64,000 nt of DNA. Origin: Phalacrocorax aristotelis. Lineage: Eukaryota > Chordata > Aves > Suliformes > Phalacrocoracidae. Positions 1 through 13,010 of the stretch are shown here, in pieces. The stretch covers positions 38,208,067-38,272,066 of the forward strand of contig NC_134276.1 in assembly GCF_949628215.1 (NCBI RefSeq), written 5' to 3'. The translations under genes were made by a program, and so were the position numbers. Each line of letters begins with the position of its first letter. Positions within the stretch are counted from its first letter, which is position 1. The notes under the pieces are model-generated. The model searched no databases. It was not told the origin of the DNA and saw only the letters and a list, made by a program, of their open reading frames with translations.

Positions 1-3000
1 ACTGGAATTGGTTCCCTTTGAAGTACTGAGAGATACAGTATAAAAGTTTCTGAATAGTTGAAATCTACAATATATTGATAGGTAATTTTTCTCTCTCTTA
101 TGTTATACCAGACATTTTAAGCCAGAGAGGGGCTATTTTGTCTCACACCAGGACTTCTGGGCAGGCGAAGATGTAGGGAATGACAGATGTCGAGTGAGGT
201 GCAGTAATCCTGAGACAGTGTTTGCTTGGAAAGCTTCCAGATTAGTCTTACTTTTTTAAAGCCTGAGATCATCAAACTTGAGACCAGGGCTAAACAGAGC
301 TCCCTTCTCTCTCAGTTAGTAAGGACGAGTTGTTCTTCTTCTCTGCCAAAACAGCCACTGAGAGCCAGACTGCCCCTTAGTCTCCTGCAGCTGGGGAACG
401 TGCCATGAAACTTATGTCTCCCTGACGTGGCCTCAAATGCAGATGAGGAGTGAGGACCCCTGACCCTCTCTACCTCCCTGCAGGGGAGGCACTGCTGCGG
501 GAAGAGGAGGTGGGGAAGGAGCTGGGTATGAAAAATTGCTCCGAGTGCTTTACATTTGAAAGGCTTTGCTGAAAACCTGAGTGGGTCTGGGAGGAAGCAG
601 ATGAAGGGCCAGGTTTGAAAAACTGGATCCGAACTGGGTGAGAACAAATCTCACTTTTTTGTTACTTCGTGCCTGATTTCACTGTTGGTGGGGAGGCAAA
701 GGGAGTTGTAAGTCTTTTGGAAGCAAAGCATATTATCAGTTATACAGCTGGACACCCATTCACATTCTGCCAGCCTCATATTTTCTGTTTACCCATCCCT
801 GTGCATGTCAAAACTAGTGACTCAAAGGCACAGATCAAAACTCTTTACAGAGATGTTGATTCCAGTCTCAGTTTTCACATAAAATTAGATATTCACAGGC
901 CCCTCTATACCAGTACATTCTGATGTAAAGTACATATTAGCTACGATATTTTCTGGAATGGGGACAGATCCTGAGCACACCTCCTTGAAGTCAGAGAGAC
1001 AGTGTTACCATCAAGAATTTATCATTTCCTAACAACAATGTTGATTTCTGTGCTTTTCCTCAGCAAGATACTTTCTGAAGTATTTCAGGATTCAACAGAG
1101 ATTAAATTAATCTAAAAATAATAGAATGTAATAGAGAATTACACTATCTCAGTGATGTAGCTTCACAGCAGTCAGACTCTAGGATTTTTCAAAAACCCTA
1201 AAATGTCTGCATTTTAAAATAGTTTTCTGAAAGGAGTAAAGAAAACACACAGGACATCTGTGACCTTAAATCTTCACACGAATCTGTCTACTCTCTGATC
1301 ATGGCAGTATGGTGACAAGCTCCTTCATTTTTGCCCAGATAATTAAATATTATTCCAGTCTTTTTGGGCTCAACCTAATGATAAAGGATTGTACCCAGGA
1401 AGAGGGCAATAGATGATCCCACCCGGGTGTGGGAGCCTGTCAGAGATGCTTTGCTTGCTTCAAGGGTATACAAGTGCTCAGTTCACAGGAACGTGCTAAC
1501 TAACCCTTTTCTCCCAGCAGCAGCTTGTTACAGAGACATTTCACCCACAGTGCAGAAGGACTCACATGGCACTCATACCTGCTAGTGTTGCTATTCTGCC
1601 CAAACTGGTCCAGGACTGCAAAACCCTCATGAAGATATTTTCTAAGAAGGTTCCCTGAGGAAAGTGGGTACAGAGACTTTTGACAGCATCAGCCTCCTCT
1701 ATTGTTCCTCCTTGGATATATAAGTCTCTCACAGTTGGAATTTTGGAGTTCAGAAATAAAGTAATAGTAGGAGAAACTGATGTTAATCTCCATAGGCCCC
1801 ATTAGCTCAACAATTTGCTTAGTCTCTAATGTGTGATAGCAGGGTGCTAAAGAGGTTGCTACAGTGTTAGCTTGGCTTCCTGTATATCTTTTAGTCTTAG
1901 CAGCTATGCAGAAATGCCAACGTAACTCAAAAGTAATTGTTGTGCTGTGATAATCAGAATTGCTGCACTTTGTCAGATATATCTCATTTACAAAAGAACT
2001 TCCTGGCTGATGATTAAAGAACAGCGCTGAAAGTCAGTTACTGAAGATCATGTTTCCACCTCTGTAGTGTTCGGGGTTTTCCTATGCTTTTTAAAATTTA
2101 TTTATTATTTCTGTGAAAACTTTGATTAATCATATTGTGCCTCAGTTTCCTATCAGGTACCAGGAAGATAATATGTTGGAAGTTTCTGACTGACAAACTT
2201 AATGTTTGTCAGGTGCTTGGAGGTCTCTGGAAGTGCAAATTGCAGAGGTAAGCGTGGCTGAGATGGAAGTGCCCTGTTCCTATTTTGGTGTCAGCAGCTG
2301 CTGGTCTTTTAACCTATTTTTTGTGAAAGCCTGTCTGGCAGCACTGGCTAATGTTCTGTTTCATTTCATTTTTGGAAAGAGCACCTTGTTTTGCTAGGAA
2401 GCCAGTTATTTGTTTCCTTTCGCCCATAATAAATTTATTCTTATTGGGTGTTTAAGAAGCTCCATAAGTCAGATATATAATGTATATGGTACCTGAGTAG
2501 TCTGGGTAAAGTATTGGTGTTATTGAGGTAACTTTGCCACATGGCGGTAAATTTCATCTGTTTAGGGTCAACTAGTTAATGTTTAAGCTCAAGTGTTTAG
2601 AACACTGAGTATGATAAGTCTATACCTAGCTATACTTCAGTCAAAAGTCATTGTTTGTAAAGATGACCTCAAGACGTACAGTTAAGGTATCTTTGTCCCT
2701 CCTGAGCCATCCCCTTTCTCAGGCATCACCTATCACCTTTGGTGGGTGGGATCCTCTTTCTCCCTTCACAAGGGAGGTTTAGGGAGGAAGATGTTCAGTG
2801 ATTCGCTCTTTTCAGTTTGGCCATGGTAAGTTTAGCTTGCTGTTTGCAGCTCTGCACACACACTGCAGGGATACCAGAGGTGTGTCAGGGTGCTTGGTAG
2901 TTAGAGACTTCACATTATCCTCTGTCCTTATATTAGCTTCTGTTTCATGGGTAGATTCCCCTGGCACTACCCCAACACAAATGAAAATAAATACTTATAG

Positions 3001-4800
3001 TAATTCATGGAAAAATAAAAAAAAATACTTTAAGGGGAAGGTCTTCATTAGGCTTCATGAATGAACTCTTTATTTTTAGAGTTTACACAGCATTAGAGGG
3101 AGAAGAGACTTTATCAACCAAAAGGGATTTCACATCGGGGCAGAAGATATGTAAATTAGTCTTAGCCTGTTTTATCAGAGACTTTTTCATCATATCTGCA
3201 TGACGTTGGGAGAGGTTGGCAACTGGGGGAAGCTATTAATCTTGCATTATTTTCACTGTACCGTCTCTATTTTTGAAAAGTTACTTTTGATTTAGGTGCA
3301 TTACTTTGAAGAAAAAAATATCTAATTTATTAACCAAAACCTTTTCCGACAATCCACAGTGACGACCATATAAGTGTGCATGCTTGTGTGTACCCATACA
3401 GTCTTCTAGCTATAAACCAAACTGGCTTATAGCTTCTGCAGGGATGAGTTCAGCTATGTGGACTTCTTGTGCTTTCTAGCCGGAGGTGAGCACCCTGTAG
3501 GAATAAGTCAGCAGGCCAACCCTCAAGTTCACTGGTCATATTGACTTTTCACTGTCATATTTGAAAGGCGATAAGCAATATTTACAGTATTAACTTTAAA
3601 GTGTTGATTAAATATCACTGTCTATAATAATTACTGTCAGTTAGCAATGTCTCATGTAATGCAACTAGTGATTTCCTATTAAGTATCATAAAACCTTTCA
3701 CTTTTCTACCTTTCTACCCCTAGAATTTATCAGGAAAGTATTCAGTTCTCAGGAGTCTGCCTTAACCTCTAAAAATGAGGCAGGCTAGGGGGCCAAGAAC
3801 ACTTGAAGACCACTGTATTTCAAAGCAAGCAAGGAAAAAAGTAGCTTTATCAGCAGCAGAGATAAGGAAGCCTGGTATGCAAAGGAAATTGGTCTTCTTA
3901 CTGAATTATTTGATCTAATTAAACTGAAGCTTTTTTATAGTTGGAACATTCCTAAAGTGCTTTTTTCACTGCAGAAATTTGTTGTTGTTGAATAATATCT
4001 GCAGCTTTTTCCTTGGAGGAGAGGGGAGACTAATTGAGATAATTCTTTACTTAGTCACTTTTGTACTTTTGTAAGTACGATTTTGCTGAAATAGATCCTT
4101 ATATTCAAAACTGCAAGGGGAAGAACAGAAAGATGTGTGTGCATACTTATATTTGCACACATTTTGATTCTAAACACCCCACAACCTAAGGAATCCAGGC
4201 TAAAAATCAAACCTGCAGCATTCACAGTGTGTTCTAAAACAATGAGGTTGTTTTGATGGGAATATGCCTAACAGGTTTCTTGCAATCTCTGCTGAAAAGC
4301 TTTAAGTTGGTGTGAAGATAGGAAGAGCTTCCACCTTCCATTGTCCTTCCTTGCCTTGAGAACACACAATGCCACAGAATAGAAGATTTGGTCAAGTATT
4401 CCTATTTTTCCAGGCCTTGTTCAAAGGCAAAAAGTATAAGACCCAGTTGTTATTCTATTTTGCTTTTGCAAACTCTAGTAGGAAAAGTCAGCACTGTTAC
4501 GGAATTCATTATAATCACAAGTGTCAGTGTGTCTGGAGTAGCTGTGGAAACTGTTGAGTCCTCTAGGGGATGTTTATTTCAGTTGTTTCATTTGTTCTAG
4601 CTATTTAGATTGTCCCTTGTCTGGATTTCTTTCTCTATTTGCTGCACCTTCAAAGCAAATACATATCTTAGAGTCTTAACAGCTGACAGCTCTCTTGGGC
4701 TTAACAGAAGAAACATATTTTTCTCCCCCACCCCCCACCCTGTGAATAACTTAAATGCAGCGATACGCTCTCTTGGGCTTTCGTGTTTCTAACTATATAT
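1..4800. other. Unique AT-rich DNA, no gene recognised
   Basis: Open frames here are all under 90 codons and show no recognised motif. A short stretch near 2140-2160 resembles the GTGCCTCAGTTTCC core seen in MIR SINEs, but too little is preserved to call it. Otherwise I see ordinary intergenic or intronic sequence with small homopolymer runs, for example an A-run near 3018. Confidence 0.5.
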
Positions 4801-4814
4801 AAATAAACCAGATG

Positions 4815-4945
4815 CAAGTTCTTTAGAGCAGGGTTCCTGTCATTTTGCATTTGTCTGTAAAGTACCTTGGTATTTATCTTCGGAGTTAAACAAAAAATTC
4901 AGTCTTATATCTGATAAAGCACAGTAAATAATAATGATTAATCAA
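4815..4945 (+). repeat. Possible ancient SINE/LINE 3' tail
   Basis: The stretch contains a TTTAGAGCAGGG-type motif, then a TTTGTCTGTAAAGTACC-like motif and finally an AAATAATAATGATTAAT tail. This order matches the 3' end shared by old amniote MIR/CR1-related elements as I remember it. The copy is strongly diverged. Only the order of three short motifs supports the call, so the exact family is uncertain. Confidence 0.4.
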
Positions 4946-7900
4946 AAAAAATTGTAATCTTCAGCCTAGCTTTAAGAAATATCTCCATCTGTCTCAGGAT
5001 TAGTAAAACCTGCTTCTTCTTTCCATGTAAATGAGTTGTTTACAGATACTAATTTTAAATCACCCATGATTTTCACATGATTTTTGTAGGGTTTTTTTTT
5101 TTAATGTCCTGCTTTAAAATGATCTCAGCTATTCTTGTAACTCTAGTGAGTAGGGGGATTTCTTATTTTGGGTTAGTGAGATATCTATTTCAGTGGTGTA
5201 TTCTGATATCTTTCTGGGATTTGTAGGATTTTATGTTTAGTTATACTGTTCAGTTACAAGGATTTCCTTGAGGACTTCTATCTTCAGGCAATAAGCACAG
5301 TCCTTCAGTGCTTCCTTACCAGCCCCTGAAAGTGTTAAGAAAGAATGCTACCTGATTTTTATTTTTACCAAGCTCTTACATGACTAGATTTCCCTCTAAT
5401 ACATCAGCAAAAGGTTACAAGGATTGCAGGATGCTGAAATTCATCTATCTAAAAAGGGAATTTAGCTCAGTTTTTAAGGGACAACTTGATTTTGCTCATA
5501 TATTCTCTAGTAAAAATGCCATGCTCTTCTGAACTTGAAAGTGATGTAACCGGAGACAAAATTTGCATTTATAAAGCTTTAGTTGAGTATCATTTCTACC
5601 TTCTGCCTGATAGCTCCATATCATATGAGTATATCCTTAGAGGTGAATACACTAATGCTATTTCCAGTCCAGTATGTATCTGTGATAAGTTGAGAACAAG
5701 GCTACTTCTGCTAGTCCAAAACCTGAGGGCAGAACCAAATCTCTCGGTGACTGGTGCTAAACAACACCATTTATCCTCAGGGTTAAGCTTCCTGACAGCA
5801 AAGGATAGATTTCACATTTCATTTCCAACCAGTAGACTCAAAATCAGTCTTGTAACGTATATAATTATTGAGATATTGCCTCTTTGTTAGACATTTCTTC
5901 CAGACAGATCCAAGTGCTGTTCTAAGATACATGGCCCTCAAAAATGCAGTCCTTCTGTAAGTAAAATCAGGGCAGATTCCTCTGCTGAATAAACACCTAA
6001 GTCCAGTCCTTAGGAAGAAGGGCAGGGGTAGTCATAACTTCTCATTTATTGACAAATGCTGAGCAGCGTAGCTCACAGCATATTCTCATCAATATGGGAA
6101 TCTACCAAGTTACTTATTTTGAATGTTTTTTCCTTAGCCAATTCCATTTTTAAGCAGAAGTTTTAATTTACTTTAATACCCAGAACATTTGGTAATTTTT
6201 TTTTTTATATTAAACATTATTTTATCCTGGTATCTGCCGTGACAAGTAAAAACGACTGCTATGAAATGGTCAGTTTACCTGCTTTAGAGAGAAAAGTGGG
6301 AGAATACATCCAAGTTTACCAGTAAGCTTTCATTTTTCAAGAATTAATATCCCCTGATTTAAGTGACCCTAAGATAAAAAATGATCTAGAAATAAAAATA
6401 GAGGTTGATATCCAAGGACTTATGTTTGCTGTTATTAGGTGAAGTTAGTCAGGCTCCATCATAATTTACCTGTATAGAGCATTGCTTGACTGAAGGCAGC
6501 AAATTTTAATGAATCTGGACACACAAATTAAAAGGAGATAGTTATATTTTGCTGTCAGTGGCTGGCAAAAGTGGCTGCATTCCAGCATGCCTTCAGATTT
6601 CAATGTGCATTATCAAACACAGGTATTCAGGTATTTTTCAGGTAACGAAGATTAATTTTCTGCTTCAGGACAGAGCTTCAGTTTTCAAGTTGCTGTTCGC
6701 TGGTTTATCACGACATGCAGGGTGTCCAGGCTCCTGCCTAAATGCGTGAGCTCTGCACTTGCTGTCCAAGTCTGCATTGCTTTTAGAGTTATTAGGCTAG
6801 GCTATAGCTATGTAGGTGGTTGTCCCATCTGGCAGCCCTGGGAGATGACATGGACTACCCTAATGGACCTGGGAGTTGCCACATCCATCTCTCATCAGTC
6901 TGCTCTCCTTACGATGGGACCACATGAGCTTTCTTGTACCAAGCCCAGTCCTCTGCCCACCTCCCCCACTCACCCTGCCAGCCCTAAGGTGTGCAGTGCA
7001 ACAAAGGTGGTGCGGCAAAATGAGATGCGCAGAGGCTGGCTCTCGCTCCCTTGCTCTTTCTTTCAGTATCTAAGAACCTAGTGCTGACCCTGAGGTTAAG
7101 TACCACAGATGGGGTCCCTAGCCCTTTGCATCACAGGGTTGTCTTGGTGAGACCTAGCTGAAAAAGTATAAGGCAGAAGCGTGGCATGAACCAAGAGTGG
7201 GCTGATGAGGGGCCCGCTCCTGTGCCTTGCTCCTTGGACATCTTTTTATTCCTCTATTTTTATTTGAGTCCGTTTGCTGGAACTTTTGTGTCCGCTCCTG
7301 GGAAGAAGGAAGGGAGGGCTAGACTGTAGCATCTTAGGTAATGGTCTTTCCCAGAAACACTTTTTAAAGTAATTTTTTTGAGATCCCCAAGGTGGCAAAA
7401 TTCAGCTTTGCCTACAGATATGAGAAGTCTTGAACCAAGCATGTTGACTGATAAAATCCATAGTTTCTTGCGAGCAAGTAGAATAGGTTAGTTAGTATTT
7501 ACATTTCTTTTCAAGCTTTTTAGTTTGCTCTTGCAATTTTTTTTCCCTCATAGGAAAAAATATCCTTATAACAATCTCATTGATTTTTATTTATAAATCC
7601 TGTTCTCAAAAGTCATTTAAGAGCAAAACAACATTAGCTCTCAAGGAGACTTGAGATTCAGAATGTCTGCCCTGTTTGGAAATGGGCTTTAGTTCCTAAA
7701 CATGTTACTTTTTGGAAATCTAAACTAGGCAAAACAGACTACAAGGCATTTTTGGAGAAAGACCAGATTTTAAAGACTACAAGATAAATGTATTGATAAA
7801 TATGTATACACGTTGGTAAATATCCAAAAACATTTTAGTTTTTCTTACAGCTGTTTGTGGAAAAGATTACTTTTTTTAAAAAAAAGAACATAAAGTGCTC

Positions 7901-10900
7901 ATCAAGTAAATAATAACCAATGCTTAGGACCCTTAAATGTTGAAAGGGAAAAAATCATGTTACTGAAAATGTTTATCAGCAATTACTTCTGAGCACTTTT
8001 TCTGCTGTATGTATGTCTTTGCTACAGTTATCAAAATGATGCCCACCCAGGATCTATGCAAATAACAATTCACCATCCGCTGCAGAGAGGACTTTTTAAA
8101 GGAAAAATAGCCTGCTTTTTATTCTTTTCTTTTAACTCAAAGACTCCAGATAAATATGGGAAAGAGATATGTCTCTTCATCTTTTCTGTATACTTCTCAA
8201 CATTTTCCCCAAGTTTTTGAGAAGTTTCACCGAAAAAAAAATCATTGCCAACCAAAGTCTCTGTTTTTCATAACAAATTCAGCAACAAAGACTCACCAAG
8301 CAAAATCCTTCTTTGTCCTGCATAACCTATAGTGTGTGCACTAGCGTGTCTGTTATCAGTGCAGTGCACTATGCGACTGCAAACAGTAATACAATCAGGT
8401 TTTCATTTATATTAATGTGACTAAGCTCTGTGTTTGATCATGTTAAAAGATACGCACTTTCTAAATGTAATTCCCATATATTAATATATTACCAACAAAA
8501 GGCCATTGTTTATGTAGTGTGACTCACATGAGGGTTCTGAATGAAAACTTATCAATGAGATCAGTAAATACTCTCATTTAGTTTTAGATTTGAAGAATTC
8601 TTTTAAAAAATAGAATTCATATGGAATCTGTAAATTACCATCAGCAGCAGATTTACTACCGGCATTGCAAGACAAAAGTCATCATTATGTATAAAGCCAA
8701 ATTCCACAGTCCTGTTCAGGAATACATCCACTATTAATGAGTTAAAACTGAACTTTGCATTCCTGCTATGGAGAAATCACCTTCCTTATGCATGGTGAAC
8801 TTTGGCAAAATAAAATCCACATCTCAGCACTATGGCCCATCTTGATCACTGATTTACACACAGGGATGTGCTGGTAATTGGTTTTCCAGCAGCTGATATT
8901 CATAAAGCTGAAAGTAACCAACAGCTTCTTCCCCGGTAAAGCAGTAGTTAGAGAACATTCTCGAAATGCAAAATCCTGGCTCAGTTCCTTCCTTTCCTTG
9001 AAGGGACTTGAACGCTCATTTCCCAAAAATGTCTGTTTTTGCATTTGTTGTTAACTGAGCATGAACTGGAACAGACTTAGATGCAAGCATTCACATGCTG
9101 AGGTGTCTTACTCTCTGTTTTCATAATCTTGTGCTTTTCCTTAACGAACAATTTTTTTTGTAAGGTACCAGCACTGGCTTCAAACTCCTTCAAAGAAATT
9201 AAGAAATTTAACCCAAGCCTAACCACATCCTAAATAAGTGTGCTCCCCACTGAGGTACGAAGTAAAAGGGGATTATGTGCTCATAGTTATTGTCATCGAG
9301 CTCTCCTGAGAACATAGGAAATTGCATTCTTCTGGATACTTCCTCATGATTTCTTTTCACACAGCACAGATGCTAAATTAGTAGTAACTGGAGCCCTGTG
9401 AGTAAATTGGAGCTCTGTTCCCATTTACTTCAAAAATTTATCTGAACAACATTTTATATTAGTGTCACTTGGCAGAGAATGGAACGATACCAATCTGATT
9501 GTTTATCAGTATCCTGTACACCTCCATTTACAGGTAGAGATTATCTTGCCTGCCTAGACAGAGTTAAAGGTTTTAAGAGGTAAAACTAGGAGAATAGGGA
9601 GATCTATGGGAGATGGAAAAGATACAGTATTACGCTATGGGGTTTCTCTCTGGAGAAGTTAGTTATTGAGGAGTGGTTTAGTTAGGCTGGGAAATCTTAG
9701 TCTTCCAGGTTACACCTAGTTTTGGAGATGATAATGAAGCCTTAAAGATGGCAGGGTTTACTGGGGATGAAGATGAACAATAAGTTGTTACCAGCAGTTG
9801 GATAAGAGTCTGACAAAGAAGGAAGCAGATTGCATGTACTGGGCCAACTGGAATATATCCAAGTTTCAAAGAAAATTTACTTTGAAGGAGGAAAGGAATA
9901 TCCAAAGAAGGTTATTTTATTTTTAACTCTACTCTGCATGTGTGCACCTTTGAAAAAGGGAGTGCGTTGCTCTAAGAAAGCCATTCTGAAAGAGCTTCAA
10001 TCAGCTCCGCAGTCACAGATCCCTGAAGGAAGAAAGGTTCACAGATGCCAGATGCACTTGTCATGCTACCAGAGTGGAGAAATGGGAATGTCTGGCCAGT
10101 GATCTATTTTGGGTTTCATGTTTTGAAAGAGTGGCCTGGTCACTGACTACATGGAAGAAAGATGGAAACAGTCCAAAGAGAAGCTCTCCCAAACACTGCG
10201 ATGCTCAGTGTTGTTCAGTGACCATTTTTAGCCGGTAACAAAGACAGCTGAAGAAATCTCTGTCCCCAGGCAATCCTTCTACAGCTTAGTAGCCCATCAG
10301 TTTTGCAAACATTACTTTTACAGTGGCTGCACTCTAACCTGGAGCAGCAAAACCATCAGGCTGAAAAGAAACCAACCAGCCTGCACTGGGAGCTTCTTTA
10401 AATCTCAGCCGGTGGTCTCCTGACTCAGCATGGGCACTCAGACTCACTTTGGCATTACGAAGAAGGAGACAGAGTGCACTGTTAAGCTCAGAGGGAACAG
10501 CTACAGGTGGGGAACGAGGTGGGCACACTTTCAACCCACTCAGCTAGTGTGGTTTATGCTTCCTGTGATGCTCACATTGCTCACAGGGTGCACTGGGGCT
10601 GGCCGGGTACTGCAAATGGTTGCATGTGTTTCTAAGTTACAGTATATATTGGTTGACGGTTTGTCATAGCTTTGGGAAGATATGGTTAAAAGAGCATGGG
10701 GGCAATGTGGACACAACTTAGATTTGTCAAGAGAGGGAAGAAGTTTTCTTTTTCTGGAAGCATATAATACTGATTTTTTGCTTGCATACCACAAATCGGC
10801 ATTTGTTTACAGAAAAGCTCAGAATAAGAGATCTGATTAGCTTGGAGGTAATTAAAATCTTATTCAGGGGTAGGGGAATGACCTGAGATGTACCTTTTAT

Positions 10901-11910
10901 ATTATATGAAATACAACATAAAACCACTGAAGCAATACCAGATGACTCTTAGACAACACATTATGTGATGCCACCACATTACCGAAAAACTACTGACATT
11001 TTTTAAAGGGAATGTTGTGGTGTGTTTTCCATGCGATGCTGATTAATATGCTACTGAGTCTATAAATAAGGTGCCAAGGAATGACAGTTGTGACAGCATT
11101 TCTGCACTTTGCTAGGATGGGACCAAGATCAGTAACTCAGTTCACATAGGCCAGTTATCTACTATCTAACAGTAATGAATGATGAAAGGCAGGATATGAG
11201 TTGCTATTTAGAGAGAAAGTGTTCAGGAAAAAGGACAAGATGAGAATTTCCTCATACAACTTTAGCCGTACTACAAACATACTCAGACAGAAAAATGAGA
11301 GAAGTGTCTAAGTGCAAAACAAGCAATAAATCCAAAGATAATAAAAAGAAGTGACTGGCAGTCCAAGGCCACACACTGCATTTCACCACATGTGGGGGAA
11401 AAAAAAAAGAAAAAACAGATTAAAAAAAAGCCCCAAACACCCTCTGATCTTTGGTTTAGGCTTAAGGTAGTTACTCCTGTAGGCCTGTGTCTTTTCTTAT
11501 TCAAGTCCCTTTCTGATACAGCTTCAATTGATTTACAGTTGAGCATATAAATAACAGCATAACCTTTTTTTTCTGTGTTCTGGACCAGATTCTAATTCTG
11601 AAACATCTTTATGGACCTCTTGGAGTTTCATACTGTGGAAGTAGTGAGGCTGCAGTAGAAATGTTGGCATAATGAGGAACCATTTAATGAATGAGCTCCC
11701 TGGGATGCACTGCTTTGGGAATAACTCAGACACATGGGTTTGAGTAGGCACCTCTGTGTGTGTGCAGTTTGTAATTTCTGCACTCCTTTTTTCCTAGGAG
11801 ATTAATGAAAGTCTATGCACTCTTTTTGTCTCCATTAGAAGTAATGAAATGGGGTAATTTCCTTAAAATTACAGCATATAGTAGGAAATCTAATGCCAAT
11901 GGAGACTATA
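4946..11910. other. Unique DNA, no gene recognised
   Basis: The longest open frame is 134 codons at 5486-5890 on the plus strand. It starts at TTG, has no recognised domain and is probably chance. The segment 6810-7240 is visibly richer in G and C than its surroundings and holds overlapping open frames, but no motif or splice structure convinced me. An A-rich patch lies at 11398-11430. Nothing else is identifiable. Confidence 0.5.
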
Positions 11911-11913
11911 AAT

Positions 11914-12109
11914 AAAACAAATCTCACACAAATTATTGATATAGACTATTGAAATAATAATATCTTCAGTATCCCAGACAGTGGTTTGTAACTACTGGTA
12001 CCTGTTAAGTTTTTTATGGCAGTTGTGTATCCTAAACCAACACTAGTTTATAAAATGACTTATTAATATTTCAACAGTCCATATCAATAATTTGTGTGAG
12101 ATTTATTTT
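11914..12109. repeat. Long inverted repeat (49-bp arms, 98-bp spacer)
   Basis: The left arm at 11914-11962 and the right arm at 12061-12109 are reverse complements at 45 of 49 positions, including 20-plus consecutive identical bases. Three of the four differences are transitions that would become G-U wobbles in a transcript of the minus strand. The fourth is an A/T transversion near the loop. The arms are AT-rich but not simple repeats. No transposase or terminal CA/TG ends were seen. It could be a small MITE-like element, an inverted duplication, or the DNA of an RNA hairpin. Confidence 0.85.
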
Positions 12110-12119
12110 GCTTTAAGTT

Positions 12120-12368
12120 TTGCCCTGAGCCTTCTCTTCTCCAGGCTGATCATCCTCACCTCTCTCAGCCTCTCCTCATATGGCAGATGCTCCAGTACCT
12201 CCATGGCCCTTCACTGGACTCACTCCAGCATGCCTACATCAGTCTTGTACTGGGGAGCCCAGCACTAGACCCAGCGCTCCAGATACGTCTCACAAGGGCT
12301 GGACAGAGGGAAGGATCACCTCCCTCCATGTGGTGCCAATGCTATTCTTGCCACGAGGGCCGCCTTTG
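12120..12368 (-). mobile_element. CR1 LINE fragment (ORF2 C-terminal part)
   Basis: Read on the minus strand, this is the part of CR1 ORF2 just downstream of the reverse transcriptase core. On the plus strand the landmarks are CCTTCTCTTCTCCAGGCTGA, the CTCTCAGCCTCTCCTCATA segment, CACTGGACTCACTCC and GTACTGGGGAGCCCAG. Both ends are truncated: no 3' octamer tail is present and the 5' side stops near 12368. The plus-strand open frames here are shadows of the element. It lies only about 10 bp from the inverted repeat on its left. Confidence 0.85.
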
Positions 12369-12769
12369 GTTTCCTTGTTACTTAAAAAACCCCACTCTTT
12401 CCTTTGACAGACCTTTAAGAAAAATTACATTCTTCTGTTGTTTTAACTATCAAGAGCAGTAAATTGTAAACTGTAATGGAATGTAGACACAGAATACTAA
12501 TTAAGGAATTGAGGGTATTGACACTGATTGATTTTGGACATCTGTGTGTCTGTGTTTAGAGGATAGTCTGCATTACATAGCAGCTAGTATTGCTTGCTTG
12601 CAGGATACCAAATGCTGGTAGGATGTCATATGATTCCTAACGTGTCTTCTCCTTACATGTCAGCCCTGAAACTCTAAATTCCACCATTTTATTTTTGTTT
12701 GGTTTTGTTGCTTGACATTATAGCTGGACGATTTTATTAATAGGATTATGTGTAGACTTCCTTTAATTT

Positions 12770-13010
12770 TGCTGGTTTATTAATCTCAAGAGCATCCTGT
12801 GACAATCCATTCCACAGGCTGGTCACACATTTTTGTTTTGCCTACTCAATCAATCTGTTCTTCTTTACTCAAATTTGGATTTGCTTCCTTTCAGTGTATC
12901 TGGATGTCGTTTTAGTCTTATCCTGAGAAAAGAAGAAAGATAGCGATTTTCTTTCATTACACTATTCATTATTTACACTCTTTATTATTTCTTGCATCCC
13001 TTGTGATTTA
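12770..13010 (-). mobile_element. Ancient CR1/L3-like LINE fossil
   Basis: A diverged minus-strand LINE body. Landmarks in order are CAATCCATTCCACAGGCTGG, then a CTTCTTTACTCAAATTTGGATTTGC segment resembling the hairpin-rich 3' coding region, then ACTATTCATTATTTACACTC ending in TTGCATCCC. These correspond in order to the old CR1/L3 consensus as I recall it. Divergence is high and the copy encodes nothing. The boundaries are approximate. Confidence 0.6.

Noticed and set aside
2126..2180. MIR-like GTGCCTCAGTTTCC match
   Set aside because: Only about 14 bases match; too short to separate from chance.
5486..5890. 134-codon open frame on the plus strand
   Set aside because: Starts at TTG, has no recognised motif or splice context, and a frame of this length is expected now and then in 64 kb of AT-rich DNA.
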